DNA from: an uncultured Alphaproteobacteria bacterium
Lineage (GTDB): Bacteria; Pseudomonadota; Alphaproteobacteria; UBA3830
DNA length: 40,285 nt
Assembly (NCBI GenBank): GCA_905233185.1
Contig: CAJODB010000010.1
Coordinates: 1 to 40,285 of the forward strand
Reading direction: 5' to 3'
A program made the translations under genes and the position numbers. The notes beneath the pieces are model-generated. The model was not told where the DNA came from. It did no database searches and saw only the letters and a list, made by a program, of their open reading frames with translations. Positions within the stretch are counted from its first letter, which is position 1; each line of letters opens with the position of its first letter. Positions 16,300-24,367 of this stretch are shown piece after piece.

Positions 16300-17247
16300 T
16301 TAAAAAGCTTTTTTAGCACGCGTTTTTATTGCGTCAGGAATTTTGACAACGCTTTTTGTATTGATATAAAGTTCATTAGTAGTCGGATATTGAATCTCGA
16401 TATTGTTGATATCTTCACCGTTGATGATTCGCTTTATAATTTTTCCTGTCTGGACTCCAATATCGTATTGATTGGGGCCAAGAGCTGCAGCACATCCTTT
16501 TTCAACTTGATCTGTATCACTTACGTAAACAGGAATACCATTTTTATTACATATCGAAATAATATTTTCCATTCCACTTAAAGCCATATTATCATTGCTA
16601 ATGAAAATCGCATCACAACTCTTTGCGAGTCGTTCTGTTGCTTGCGGAATTTCCGAAATTTTCGATATTCCTTGTTCAAGCAATTTGATATCCATATTTT
16701 TGCAAATAGATTTCAGATTACTTACGATAAAAACGGAATTCGCTTCGCCTGTGTTATAAATTATACCAAGCTTTCTAAGATTAGGTTGAATTTCCTTAAA
16801 TAAATTAAGCTGAGGTTGCAAAGCAACAAAATTTGATACTCCTGTAATGTTGGAATTTTTTAAATTTTCAGAAATGTCTTTTGGATTTGTAACAGAACTG
16901 AAAACAACTTTTGTATTTTTGCTTTTTGCAAATTTATAAGCGGCTTGAGATGGAATAGTTCCGACCGTTACAATCACGTCAGCACCAGAATCAGAAAATT
17001 TGGCAATGATTTGTGAAGCAAGTGCCATATTTCCTTGGCAAGTTTCTACGCTTACGTCATAACTTTTCTCTTTCTGTGACATTAGATAATAAGTCATACC
17101 AGCAACAACAGAATTTAGTGCTTCGTGTTCAATGACTTTGCATACCTTTATTTTAATCTGGTTATCATTTTTCTTTAAAAGAATGTTTTTTTTGAGTAAA
17201 AAAATTGACGCCAGAATAACTGCCGCCACGATAATGATTTTTTTCAT
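16300..17247 (-). CDS. ABC transporter substrate-binding protein (TrpX-like, COG2984 type)
   Basis: A 315-residue exported protein with an N-terminal hydrophobic anchor or signal (IIIVAAVILASIFLL) and no lipobox cysteine that I can see. The mature part has the COG2984 layout: 'IKVCKVIEHEALNSVVAGM', 'ADVIVTVGTIPSQAA', 'VFSSVTNPKD', 'LGIIYNTGEANSV' and 'GCAAALGPNQYDIG'. That fold binds small amino-acid-like ligands between two lobes. I start it at the ATG at 17247 because AAGGAG lies 7 bases upstream; an in-frame TTG two codons earlier lacks spacing. It is second in the operon, 25 bp after the TrpR-like gene. Confidence 0.88.
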   Translation of the reverse strand: MKKIIIVAAVILASIFLLKKNILLKKNDNQIKIKVCKVIEHEALNSVVAGMTYYLMSQKEKSYDVSVETCQGNMALASQIIAKFSDSGADVIVTVGTIPSQAAYKFAKSKNTKVVFSSVTNPKDISENLKNSNITGVSNFVALQPQLNLFKEIQPNLRKLGIIYNTGEANSVFIVSNLKSICKNMDIKLLEQGISKISEIPQATERLAKSCDAIFISNDNMALSGMENIISICNKNGIPVYVSDTDQVEKGCAAALGPNQYDIGVQTGKIIKRIINGEDINNIEIQYPTTNELYINTKSVVKIPDAIKTRAKKAF

Positions 17248-17272
17248 TCGCAATCTCCTTTAATTTTGTTTC

Positions 17273-17575
17273 TCATTTATCCTGAGAAAGCGATATTTTT
17301 TCTAACATTTTCCGATATCCACCATAATTTTCTTCGTTCAAAAAGCGCGCGACTCGACCGATTGTAGTTAAACTTGCGCGAGTCATTTCGCTGATCTGTC
17401 TGTAGGAGTACTTCTTTTCGTTAAGTAGTTGGCATACTTTCCATCTTTCGACAAAAGCTTTTATTTCAGCCGGTGTGCAAAGATCTATGAAAAAATTTTT
17501 TGCATCTTCTGCGTCTTCAATCAAAGTAATCGCCTCAAACAAATCTACTTCATGAATATGATGATCATCTTCCAT
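17273..17575 (-). CDS. TrpR-like repressor of the YerC/YecD family
   Basis: A 100-residue all-helical DNA-binding protein. It fits the YerC/YecD branch of the TrpR superfamily: 'FFIDLCTPAEIKAFVERWKVCQLL' followed by the helix-turn-helix 'YSYRQISEMTRASLTTIGRVARFL' and a short tail. TrpR proteins repress genes when bound to tryptophan; the ligand of YerC proteins is less clear. It is the first gene of an operon encoding a TrpXYZ-type transporter, and its promoter carries a palindrome close to the E. coli trp operator. It therefore probably controls its own transcription and that of the transporter. Confidence 0.9.
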   Translation of the reverse strand: MEDDHHIHEVDLFEAITLIEDAEDAKNFFIDLCTPAEIKAFVERWKVCQLLNEKKYSYRQISEMTRASLTTIGRVARFLNEENYGGYRKMLEKISLSQDK

Positions 17576-17600
17576 CGCTTAATCTCATTTCTTATTTAAG

Positions 17601-17632
17601 TTCTACTGTACTAGTATAATAGTGCAGTAGAA
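17601..17632 (-). promoter_or_regulatory. TrpR-type palindromic operator over the -10 box
   Basis: TTCTACTGTACTA (17601-17613) and TAGTGCAGTAGAA (17620-17632) form a 13-bp inverted repeat with one mismatch around a 6-bp centre. The core, GTACTAGTATAATAGTGC (17608-17625), agrees with the E. coli TrpR operator pattern GNACTAGTTNACTAGTNC at 13 of 15 defined positions. It covers the predicted -10 box (TATTAT, 17621-17616) and the expected transcription start of the TrpR-like gene, the right place for a repressor to act. Confidence 0.75.
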
Positions 17633-17643
17633 TAAAATGTCAA
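17616..17643 (-). promoter_or_regulatory. Promoter of the TrpR-like/ABC transporter operon
   Basis: On the minus strand a perfect -35 box TTGACA (17643-17638) is followed after 16 bp by TATTAT (17621-17616). Transcription would begin near 17608, about 33 bases before the ATG at 17575. The palindromic operator overlaps the spacer, the -10 box and the start site. Confidence 0.75.
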
Positions 17644-17659
17644 GTATATTTTTGATGAA

Positions 17660-18200
17660 AAAACTCTATTGATTAATATTTTGTTACTTATTTCTTAATT
17701 TAAGATCAAATTGAACGAAAAAATTATTTATGAATTTATTCAGAAGAGAAATTCATAGACAGTTTTCTTGAAGATGATATAACTTTGATATACAAAACAT
17801 CTGAAGGAATTATCATAATAACAGATTGTGCATATTCAGAAATATATAGTATCGTATAATACGTGATATCTATTGTTAAAAAAAATGGGAAATATTAGCA
17901 ATAAAAACAATTAATTGAAGGTTTTTATCTTATAAATGCTGATCATGATTTGCTAACACAAACTATAAACTTTTTTTGAAAAGCAAAAATGTATCAGAAA
18001 TTCATCCATATCATTAAACAGCCTTAGAAGCTAAAATTACTTTGATTCGTGTAGTGATGAGAGTTCATGAAATCGCAGCAGACATCGGAATAAATTTTTA
18101 AGAATATTACTTCTAATGAACTTGTAAATAGAGTGTGTGAATTAGTAATTTATTATTTGTTATTATATGGTGAAATTTTAAAAGATTTATAGCCCGAAAT
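17660..18200. pseudogene. Gap with degraded coding fragments
   Basis: No intact gene is present. On the plus strand several short runs read like protein but lack starts and are broken by stops in different frames: about 17738-17860 (EEKFIDSFLEDDITLIYKTS, then SEIYSIV and stop), about 17930-17980 (NADHDLLTQTINFF, stop) and about 18028-18102 (LEAKITLIRVVMRVHEIAAD, then stop). Together they suggest a decayed gene of about 150 codons. I cannot name the original. Confidence 0.35.
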
Positions 18201-18281
18201 AAATATTTTCGCTTTCCAATATCACTCTGGCAATAGTGTTCCTTTTATCGTAGAATATCTTCACTTTGTGTATGGTGCGAT

Positions 18282-19862
18282 ATGGTAGCTACGAAAATTT
18301 TTGATAAAACTATTCTTGAAAATGCAAAATCTTGGCCGTTTGAGGAAGCTCGCAAAATTATCGCCCGAAAGCGAGTTAAAGAAAAAGGATTTGCGCTTTT
18401 AGAAACTGGGTACGGTCCATCTGGATTGCCACATATCGGTACTTTCGGAGAAGTTGCGAGGACAACCTATGTGCGAAAAGCTTTTGAAGCTCTTACTGGC
18501 ATGAAAACGAAACTTTATGCTTTTTCTGATGATCGTGATGGATTGCGCAAAGTTCCCGATAATATTCCGAACAAAGAATTGGTTGCTAAGTACTTAGGCT
18601 TTCCTTTAACGAAAGTTCCAGATCCATTTGGATGCCATGAAAGTTTCGGTCATCATAACAATAACAAACTTATGGAGTTTTTGGATTCATTTGGTTTCGA
18701 ATATGAGTTTCAAAGCTCAACAGATTGGTATTTCAGCGGAAAATTTAACAATGTTTTGTTGAAAGTATTACGGAATCATAAAGAGATTTTGGATGTTATG
18801 CTTACAACTTTGCGAGAAGAACGAGCCGCGACATATAGTCCATTTTTGCCTATTTCACCGAAGACAGGTCGAGTTCTGCAAGTAAATATCGAAAAATATA
18901 ATATTGATGCGGGGACGGTTGTTTTTAAAGACGAAGATGGGACACTAACAGAACTTCCTGTTACTGATGGCAATTGCAAGTTGCAATGGAAGGTCGACTG
19001 GGCAGCGCGTTGGACTGTTTTTGATGTCGATTACGAAATGTCAGGAAAAGATTTAATCGATTCAGTGAAATTGTCATCGCAAATTTGCAGAATTTTAGGC
19101 GGAGAGCCTCCTGTAAGTTTTAGTTACGAATTATTTTTAGATGAAGAAGGGAAAAAAATCTCGAAATCCAAGGGAAATGGCATAGGAGTGGACGATTGGC
19201 TTCGTTATGCTCCACAAGAGAGTCTTGCAAACTTCATGTTCGCATCTCCGAAGAGTGCGAAAAAATTATATTTCGATGTTATTCCAAGACAAATCGATGA
19301 TTACACAACTCATTTAAAAAACTTTGAAACGCAAGAAGATTCAAAGCGTATCGATAATCCTGTTTGGCATATAAATAGTGGTAATCCACCGCAGAGCGAG
19401 TCAGATATTTCATATTCATTGCTTCTGAATTTAGTCAGTGTTTGTAATACAGATGACAGAAATATTTTGTGGGGGTTCATAAAAAAGTACAAAAAAGATG
19501 CAACGCCCGAAAATATGCCATTTCTTGATAAACTAGTTGGTTGCGCGATAAATTACTACCATGATTTTGTAAAAGATAATAAATCATATTCCATTCCTAC
19601 GGATTTGCAGAGAGAAGCGTTGCAGGATTTGCTCGATGAATTATCAAAATTAACAGGGAACGAAGATGCAGCTAAGATACAGGAAATTGTTTTTGAGGTA
19701 GGAAAACGTCATCCTTTTGAAGATCTGAAATCTTGGTTTAATACATTGTACAAAACTCTTTTTGGCCAGGAAAACGGGCCCCGTATGGGATCATTTATCG
19801 CTCTTTATGGAATTAATGAGACGAAAGAACTTATTAAATCTGCACTTGAAAGAACAAAATAA
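18282..19862 (+). CDS. lysK: Lysyl-tRNA synthetase, class I
   Basis: A 526-residue class I LysRS, which charges tRNA-Lys with lysine. The HIGH-type motif is PHIG (50-53) inside GYGPSGLPHIGTFGEVART, and the KMSKS-type loop is KISKSKG (292-298). The rest matches the archaeal/alphaproteobacterial LysK family, including 'YAFSDDRDGLRKVPDN' and 'CIPxGCHESFGHH'-like segments (here DPFGCHESFGHHNN). Most bacteria use the unrelated class II enzyme; class I is standard in Alphaproteobacteria and some spirochaetes, so this gene is a good taxonomic marker. The uracil-DNA glycosylase gene follows 5 bp after the stop. Confidence 0.96.
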   Translation: MVATKIFDKTILENAKSWPFEEARKIIARKRVKEKGFALLETGYGPSGLPHIGTFGEVARTTYVRKAFEALTGMKTKLYAFSDDRDGLRKVPDNIPNKELVAKYLGFPLTKVPDPFGCHESFGHHNNNKLMEFLDSFGFEYEFQSSTDWYFSGKFNNVLLKVLRNHKEILDVMLTTLREERAATYSPFLPISPKTGRVLQVNIEKYNIDAGTVVFKDEDGTLTELPVTDGNCKLQWKVDWAARWTVFDVDYEMSGKDLIDSVKLSSQICRILGGEPPVSFSYELFLDEEGKKISKSKGNGIGVDDWLRYAPQESLANFMFASPKSAKKLYFDVIPRQIDDYTTHLKNFETQEDSKRIDNPVWHINSGNPPQSESDISYSLLLNLVSVCNTDDRNILWGFIKKYKKDATPENMPFLDKLVGCAINYYHDFVKDNKSYSIPTDLQREALQDLLDELSKLTGNEDAAKIQEIVFEVGKRHPFEDLKSWFNTLYKTLFGQENGPRMGSFIALYGINETKELIKSALERTK

Positions 19863-19867
19863 GGACA

Positions 19868-20539
19868 GTGAACTTGCAAAAAGTAGATGATAAAGATATT
19901 ACTCAAATTTTAGAATGGTTCGCTGATTCTGGAGTGCAAGATATTTCTTCGGAACGTAGTATTGTTCAAAAAAATTCCGAAAAAGAGATAAAGACTCTTG
20001 CTGAATTAAAAGAAGTAATGAGAAATGTCGATATTTCGATAAAAGCTTGTGCGTTAAATATGGTTTTTGGAGTCGGTAATGAACATGCGGATATACTTTT
20101 ACTCGGTGAGGCTCCAGGAGCCGAAGAAGATAAGCAGGGAATTCCGTTTGTAGGTCAAAGTGGACAGCTTTTGGATAAAATTTTAGCGGCAGTGGGGCTT
20201 GATCGAACAAAGGTTTATATAACGAACATTCTTCCTTGGAGACCTCCCGGAAATAGAACACCGACTTTACAGGAAATAACTATGTTTCGTCCTTACGTTA
20301 TAAAACATATTTCTTTAGTAAATCCGAAAATTGTAGTTTGCTTGGGAGGAACTGCCAGTAAAGCGTTATTACAGACGACACAAACCATGACTCAATTGAG
20401 AGGAAAATGGGCAAAAGTAGAAGAGCTTTCCGCCTCGATACTTCCTACATTTCATCCGGCATATTTGCTGCGTTCCCCATCGCAAAAAAGAGAAGCTTGG
20501 GTCGATTTTCTTACGGTAAAAAACAGAATGCAGGGATAA
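19868..20539 (+). CDS. Uracil-DNA glycosylase, family 4-like
   Basis: A 223-residue base-excision repair enzyme that removes uracil from DNA. Motifs are present in order: '[23 protein letters not shown]' (motif 1, G80-E81-A82-P83-G84), '[13 protein letters not shown]', '[14 protein letters not shown]', 'PKIVVCLGG', and 'HPAYLLRSP' (motif 2). The four cysteines that hold the Fe-S cluster in classical family 4 enzymes are absent: a Trp stands where WRPPGNR would read CRPPGNR, and a Phe replaces the later Cys. I believe this variant occurs across Alphaproteobacteria. The N-terminal 45 residues are an extension of unknown role. The GTG at 19868 is very close to its AAGGA; the TTG two codons on has better spacing. 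Confidence 0.88.
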   Translation: MNLQKVDDKDITQILEWFADSGVQDISSERSIVQKNSEKEIKTLAELKEVMRNVDISIKACALNMVFGVGNEHADILLLGEAPGAEEDKQGIPFVGQSGQLLDKILAAVGLDRTKVYITNILPWRPPGNRTPTLQEITMFRPYVIKHISLVNPKIVVCLGGTASKALLQTTQTMTQLRGKWAKVEELSASILPTFHPAYLLRSPSQKREAWVDFLTVKNRMQG

Positions 20540-20548
20540 TAAAAACTT

Positions 20549-21559
20549 ATGAAAACTATTTTAGTAACAGGCGGAGCCGGATACATAGGAAGTCATACAG
20601 TATTAGCTTTGATTGCTAACGGATATGATATTGTTATTTTCGATAATCTCGAATGCGGACATATAGAAACGGTAAATACCTTAAAAAATATCAACGACCA
20701 ATCCGGAAAAATTGTCGATTTTATAAAAGGCGATTTAAAAAATGCAGACGATATTTCTGCGGTTTTCAAGAAACATAATATAGATGCAGTAATTCATTTC
20801 GCCGCTTATATTCGTGTTGAAGAATCTGTTCAAAATCCTCAAAAATATTATAAAAATAATGTCGGAGGAACTTTGAATTTGCTTTCCGCAATGATAGAGA
20901 GCGGGGTAAGTAAAATTGTGTTTTCGTCTACTGCCGCTGTATATGGAGAGCCCGAAAATGATGCTCCTATAGAGGAAGATCATAGATTATTGCCGATAAA
21001 CGCTTATGGAATGTCGAAGTTTATGGTAGAAAAAATTCTGCGAGATTATGATAAAGCTTATGGCATAAAAAGTGCGGTATTGCGGTATTTTAATGTCGCG
21101 GGTGCCGATAAAAAAAACAGGATTGGCGAATGGCATGATCCGGAAACACATCTTATCCCGAATATTTTGAAAGCAATCGATGGCAAAATTTTCCAATTAT
21201 ATGGTGACGATTTCAATACGAGAGACGGTACGTGCGTTAGGGATTATGTTAATGTCGAAGATCTCGCTGACGCCCATGTACTTGCATTGAAATATTTGGA
21301 GAAGATAGGCAAGTCCGATTATTTTAATATAGGTACGAATTCAGGAAGTACGGTAAAAGAAGTCTTTGATACTTGCGAAAAAGTTTTAGAATGCAAAATA
21401 AATCGAAAAATTTGCGACAGAAGGGCGGGTGATCCGGCGTCATTAGTTGCAAGTAATAAAAAAGCACGAAAAATTTTAGGATGGACATCAAAAAGATCTT
21501 TAGAAGATAGTATTCGCTCGGCATATGAATGGAATAAAAAATTAGCGGAGAAAATATGA
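20549..21559 (+). CDS. galE: UDP-glucose 4-epimerase
   Basis: A 336-residue extended short-chain dehydrogenase that interconverts UDP-glucose and UDP-galactose. The NAD-binding motif TGGAGYIGSH lies at residues 7-16, and the catalytic pair is Tyr153 and Lys157 in YGMSK. Other GalE marks are 'VIHFAAYIRVEESVQNP', 'FSSTAAVYG' and 'RDGTCVRDYVNVEDLADAH'. It starts 9 bp after the glycosylase gene and overlaps the first glycosyltransferase by ATGA. This makes a nucleotide-sugar plus glycosyltransferase cassette, probably for surface polysaccharide or lipopolysaccharide. Confidence 0.95.
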   Translation: MKTILVTGGAGYIGSHTVLALIANGYDIVIFDNLECGHIETVNTLKNINDQSGKIVDFIKGDLKNADDISAVFKKHNIDAVIHFAAYIRVEESVQNPQKYYKNNVGGTLNLLSAMIESGVSKIVFSSTAAVYGEPENDAPIEEDHRLLPINAYGMSKFMVEKILRDYDKAYGIKSAVLRYFNVAGADKKNRIGEWHDPETHLIPNILKAIDGKIFQLYGDDFNTRDGTCVRDYVNVEDLADAHVLALKYLEKIGKSDYFNIGTNSGSTVKEVFDTCEKVLECKINRKICDRRAGDPASLVASNKKARKILGWTSKRSLEDSIRSAYEWNKKLAEKI

Positions 21560-22428
21560 TTCCTATTTCAGTAATTATCCCGGTATATAATGTAGAGAAG
21601 TATTTGAGACGCTGTTTAGAAAGTGTCATCAATCAGACTTTTCGAGATTTTGAGATTATTTGTGTTAATGATGGCTCAACTGATGGTTCATTGGAGATTT
21701 TAGAAGAATATAAAAGCAAAGATGATCGGATTATTTTATTGAATCAAGAAAATAAGGGGCCTGGTGCTGCGCGAAATGTCGGTTTAAAAATTGCAAAAGG
21801 TGAATATATATCTTTCATAGATAGCGATGATTGGATAGATTTAGATTTTTTCGAAAAACTTTATACAGCCGCCAAAAAACATGATGCAGATGCCGCATGT
21901 GCAGAAATTGTTAGGACTTATGCTTCTGGAAAAATGCTGAAAAAAATTGAAATAGAGAAAGAAGAAGTACTAAGTACATGTATCGAAAAGTATAAAAGGT
22001 TCGATATTCCGAAAAATTGTTATGTATGGAATAAAATTTATAAGAAGTCCGAACTTGACAAACAAAAGTTGTTTTTCAGAGAAGATTTGCTTATGTGTGA
22101 GGATGTACACTTTTCAACTGAGTTTATGTATTATTCGGATAAAGTCGTTACAGTTCCAAAAACTAAGTACTATTATTGGGTTAATGAGAAGTCTGTAAGT
22201 AGGACAAAAACAGACAAGAATCAATTAGACAATCTTGCAGCTCGAGCTGATTTCATAAAATTTTCTAGAGAACATCACATTATTTGCGATGAAAAGTTCT
22301 ATGTGAAAGATAAAGTTTTTTATAAGATGTTTGGTATTCCGATTTTAAAAATTTATGAGTGGGAAACTATAAAAAAATATTATTTGTTTGGGGTGATTCC
22401 ATTCTTTGAGAAGAGAATTTCGCTTTAG
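21556..22428 (+). CDS. Glycosyltransferase family 2 (copy 1)
   Basis: A 290-residue GT-A-fold glycosyltransferase. The N-terminus is the canonical 'ISVIIPVYNVEKYLRRCLES', followed by 'ICVNDGSTDGSLEIL' and the metal- and nucleotide-binding DxD motif in FIDSDDW. The C-terminal region (WETIKKYYLFGVIPFFEKRI) is shared with the next gene. No membrane helix is visible. It is coupled to galE by an ATGA overlap and probably adds a sugar to a surface glycan. The acceptor and sugar cannot be told from sequence. Confidence 0.92.
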   Translation: MIPISVIIPVYNVEKYLRRCLESVINQTFRDFEIICVNDGSTDGSLEILEEYKSKDDRIILLNQENKGPGAARNVGLKIAKGEYISFIDSDDWIDLDFFEKLYTAAKKHDADAACAEIVRTYASGKMLKKIEIEKEEVLSTCIEKYKRFDIPKNCYVWNKIYKKSELDKQKLFFREDLLMCEDVHFSTEFMYYSDKVVTVPKTKYYYWVNEKSVSRTKTDKNQLDNLAARADFIKFSREHHIICDEKFYVKDKVFYKMFGIPILKIYEWETIKKYYLFGVIPFFEKRISL

Positions 22429-22440
22429 AAGATTGTTAGA

Positions 22441-23310
22441 ATGATAAAAGTTTCAGTAATTATCCCGGTATATAATGTAGAGAAGTATTTGAGACGCTGT
22501 TTAGATAGTGTCATCAATCAGACTTTTCGAGATTTGGAAATTATTTGCGTAAATGACGGTTCAACTGATAGTTCTGCGGAGATTTTGGAAGAGTATAAAA
22601 GCAAAGATGAGCGAATAATTTTATTGAATCAGAAAAATAAAGGGCAGGGAAATGCAAGGAATAGCGGATTAAGAATAGCTAAGGGGGAGTATATTGGTTT
22701 CGTTGATGCCGATGATTGGATTTGTTTGGATTTTTTCGAAAAACTATATAAGGTAGCGAAAAAATATGATGCAGATGTCGCATGTGCTGAAATAAAAAGA
22801 CCTCATGCAAATGGAAAAGTTTCTAATAAACTGAGATTCAAAAAAGAAGAGGTATTACATACTTACACAGAAAAATACGCAGCAAATAATATGCCACGCC
22901 AATGTTATGTATGGAACAAAATTTACAAGAAAGCAGAACTAGAACGACAAAATCTTTTTTTTAAAGACGGGGTTCTGTTTGAGGATATATACTTTATAAT
23001 CAGGTTCATATATTTCTCTCATACACTGGTTACTATTCCAGGTGTTTTTTACTATTATTGGGCGAATAATAAATCTGTTACACGTGCTATGCGTGATAAA
23101 AATCAAATTGATTTAATTGCGGCGCGCGCTGATCTAATAAAATTTTCACGAGATCATCATATTATTTTTGACGAAAAGTACTATATAAAAAAGAAAATTA
23201 CGTATAAGTTTTTGGGGATAAAAATTTTACGAATTGATGAGTGGGAAACTATAAAGAAATATTATTTATTTGGACTAATTCCTTTCTTTGAAAAAAGGAT
23301 TTCCCTCTAG
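22441..23310 (+). CDS. Glycosyltransferase family 2 (copy 2)
   Basis: A 289-residue tandem paralogue of the preceding gene, 12 bp downstream. It has the same 'VSVIIPVYNVEKYLRRCLDS' start and the DxD motif as VDADDW. The first 85 coding bases after the start are nearly identical between copies (21566-21650 and 22451-22535, one mismatch), while the rest has diverged at protein level, especially around residues 110-200. This suggests duplication with later gene conversion at the 5' end and different acceptor specificity. It is the last gene of the cassette, convergent with accA. Confidence 0.92.
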   Translation: MIKVSVIIPVYNVEKYLRRCLDSVINQTFRDLEIICVNDGSTDSSAEILEEYKSKDERIILLNQKNKGQGNARNSGLRIAKGEYIGFVDADDWICLDFFEKLYKVAKKYDADVACAEIKRPHANGKVSNKLRFKKEEVLHTYTEKYAANNMPRQCYVWNKIYKKAELERQNLFFKDGVLFEDIYFIIRFIYFSHTLVTIPGVFYYYWANNKSVTRAMRDKNQIDLIAARADLIKFSRDHHIIFDEKYYIKKKITYKFLGIKILRIDEWETIKKYYLFGLIPFFEKRISL

Positions 23311-23356
23311 AAACTTTCCAAATTTATATAATCAAAAATCGGATATCAGATAATAA

Positions 23357-24307
23357 TCATCCATTCAATTCATAATTTCGACAAAACTCCAGAAATTTTT
23401 CTCTGCGGTGTTCTTTTGGTGAACTGATGCTTGAAGCATTTGCTAAAGCAATTCGTATTCTATCTCCGACTGATTTCATGACAGAAGTTGGATCACGATG
23501 CGCGCCACCGAGAGGTTCTTCTATAACATCATCGATCATTCTGAACTGCATTAAGTCTTGAGCCGTAAGTTTTAGAGCTTCAGCGGCTTCTTGTGCCATA
23601 TCTGAACTGCGATACAAAATCGATGCGCAGCCTTCAGGGGATATTACAGAATATATGGAGTGTTCTAACATCAAAATAGTATTTGCAACAGCGAGTGCGA
23701 CCGCTCCTCCTGATCCTCCTTCTCCTATAATGGTTGCAATGATTGGCTTTTTAAATTGTAAAGAACGTTCGATACATTTTGCGATAGCCTCTGCTTGGCC
23801 GCGTTCTTCAGCTCCAACTCCTGGATATGCCCCTGCTGTATCTATAAATGTTAGTAGAGGTAAATCGAATTTATCAGCGATATCCATTATGCGATATGCT
23901 TTGCGATATCCCTCTGGATGAGGCATTCCAAAGTTATGTTTTATTCTGTCTTGAGTATCTTTGCCTTTTTCATGTCCGAGTATAGCAACTGACATACCTC
24001 TGAATTTTCCGATTCCTGCGATAATAGCTTGATCATTTCCGAAAAGACGATCTCCCGCAAGTGGTACGAAGTTTTCGATCAGCGCTCTTACGTAATCCGA
24101 AGTTTTAGGACGCTCTTGATGCCTTGCTACCAATACCTTTTGCCAGGGTGTAAGTTCGTTGTAGATATTTTTCAATAGCTTTTTTTGTTTATTTTCCAAG
24201 CGCTTAATTTCATCAATGATACTTAAATCACCTGTATTGAGGTTTTTTAACTCTTTTATTTTAGAGTCGAGTTCAAAAATAGGTCTTTCAAAATCCAAAA
24301 TAATCAT
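23357..24307 (-). CDS. accA: Acetyl-CoA carboxylase carboxyltransferase subunit alpha
   Basis: A 316-residue subunit of the carboxyltransferase that moves CO2 from carboxybiotin to acetyl-CoA, the first step of fatty acid synthesis. It has the AccA pattern: an N-terminal helical part (LDFERPIFELDSKIKELK), then 'WQKVLVARHQERP', 'GDRLFGNDQAIIAGIG', 'KHNFGMPHPEGYRKA', 'FIDTAGAYPGVGAEERGQ' and the oxyanion-hole glycines in GEGGSGGA. AAGAAGG lies before the ATG. It is divergent from ligA across 60 bp. accB and accC are 10 kb away; accD is not in the window. Confidence 0.96.
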   Translation of the reverse strand: MIILDFERPIFELDSKIKELKNLNTGDLSIIDEIKRLENKQKKLLKNIYNELTPWQKVLVARHQERPKTSDYVRALIENFVPLAGDRLFGNDQAIIAGIGKFRGMSVAILGHEKGKDTQDRIKHNFGMPHPEGYRKAYRIMDIADKFDLPLLTFIDTAGAYPGVGAEERGQAEAIAKCIERSLQFKKPIIATIIGEGGSGGAVALAVANTILMLEHSIYSVISPEGCASILYRSSDMAQEAAEALKLTAQDLMQFRMIDDVIEEPLGGAHRDPTSVMKSVGDRIRIALANASSISSPKEHRREKFLEFCRNYELNG

Positions 24308-24367
24308 TAATAACCTTCTTTCTATGTTGTGATATAGTATATTGCAAAGAACATAAAATAAACGGTT

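Noticed and set aside
15747-16316. 189-codon plus-strand frame
   Set aside because: It is antisense to the permease gene, which has clear family motifs; a shadow frame.
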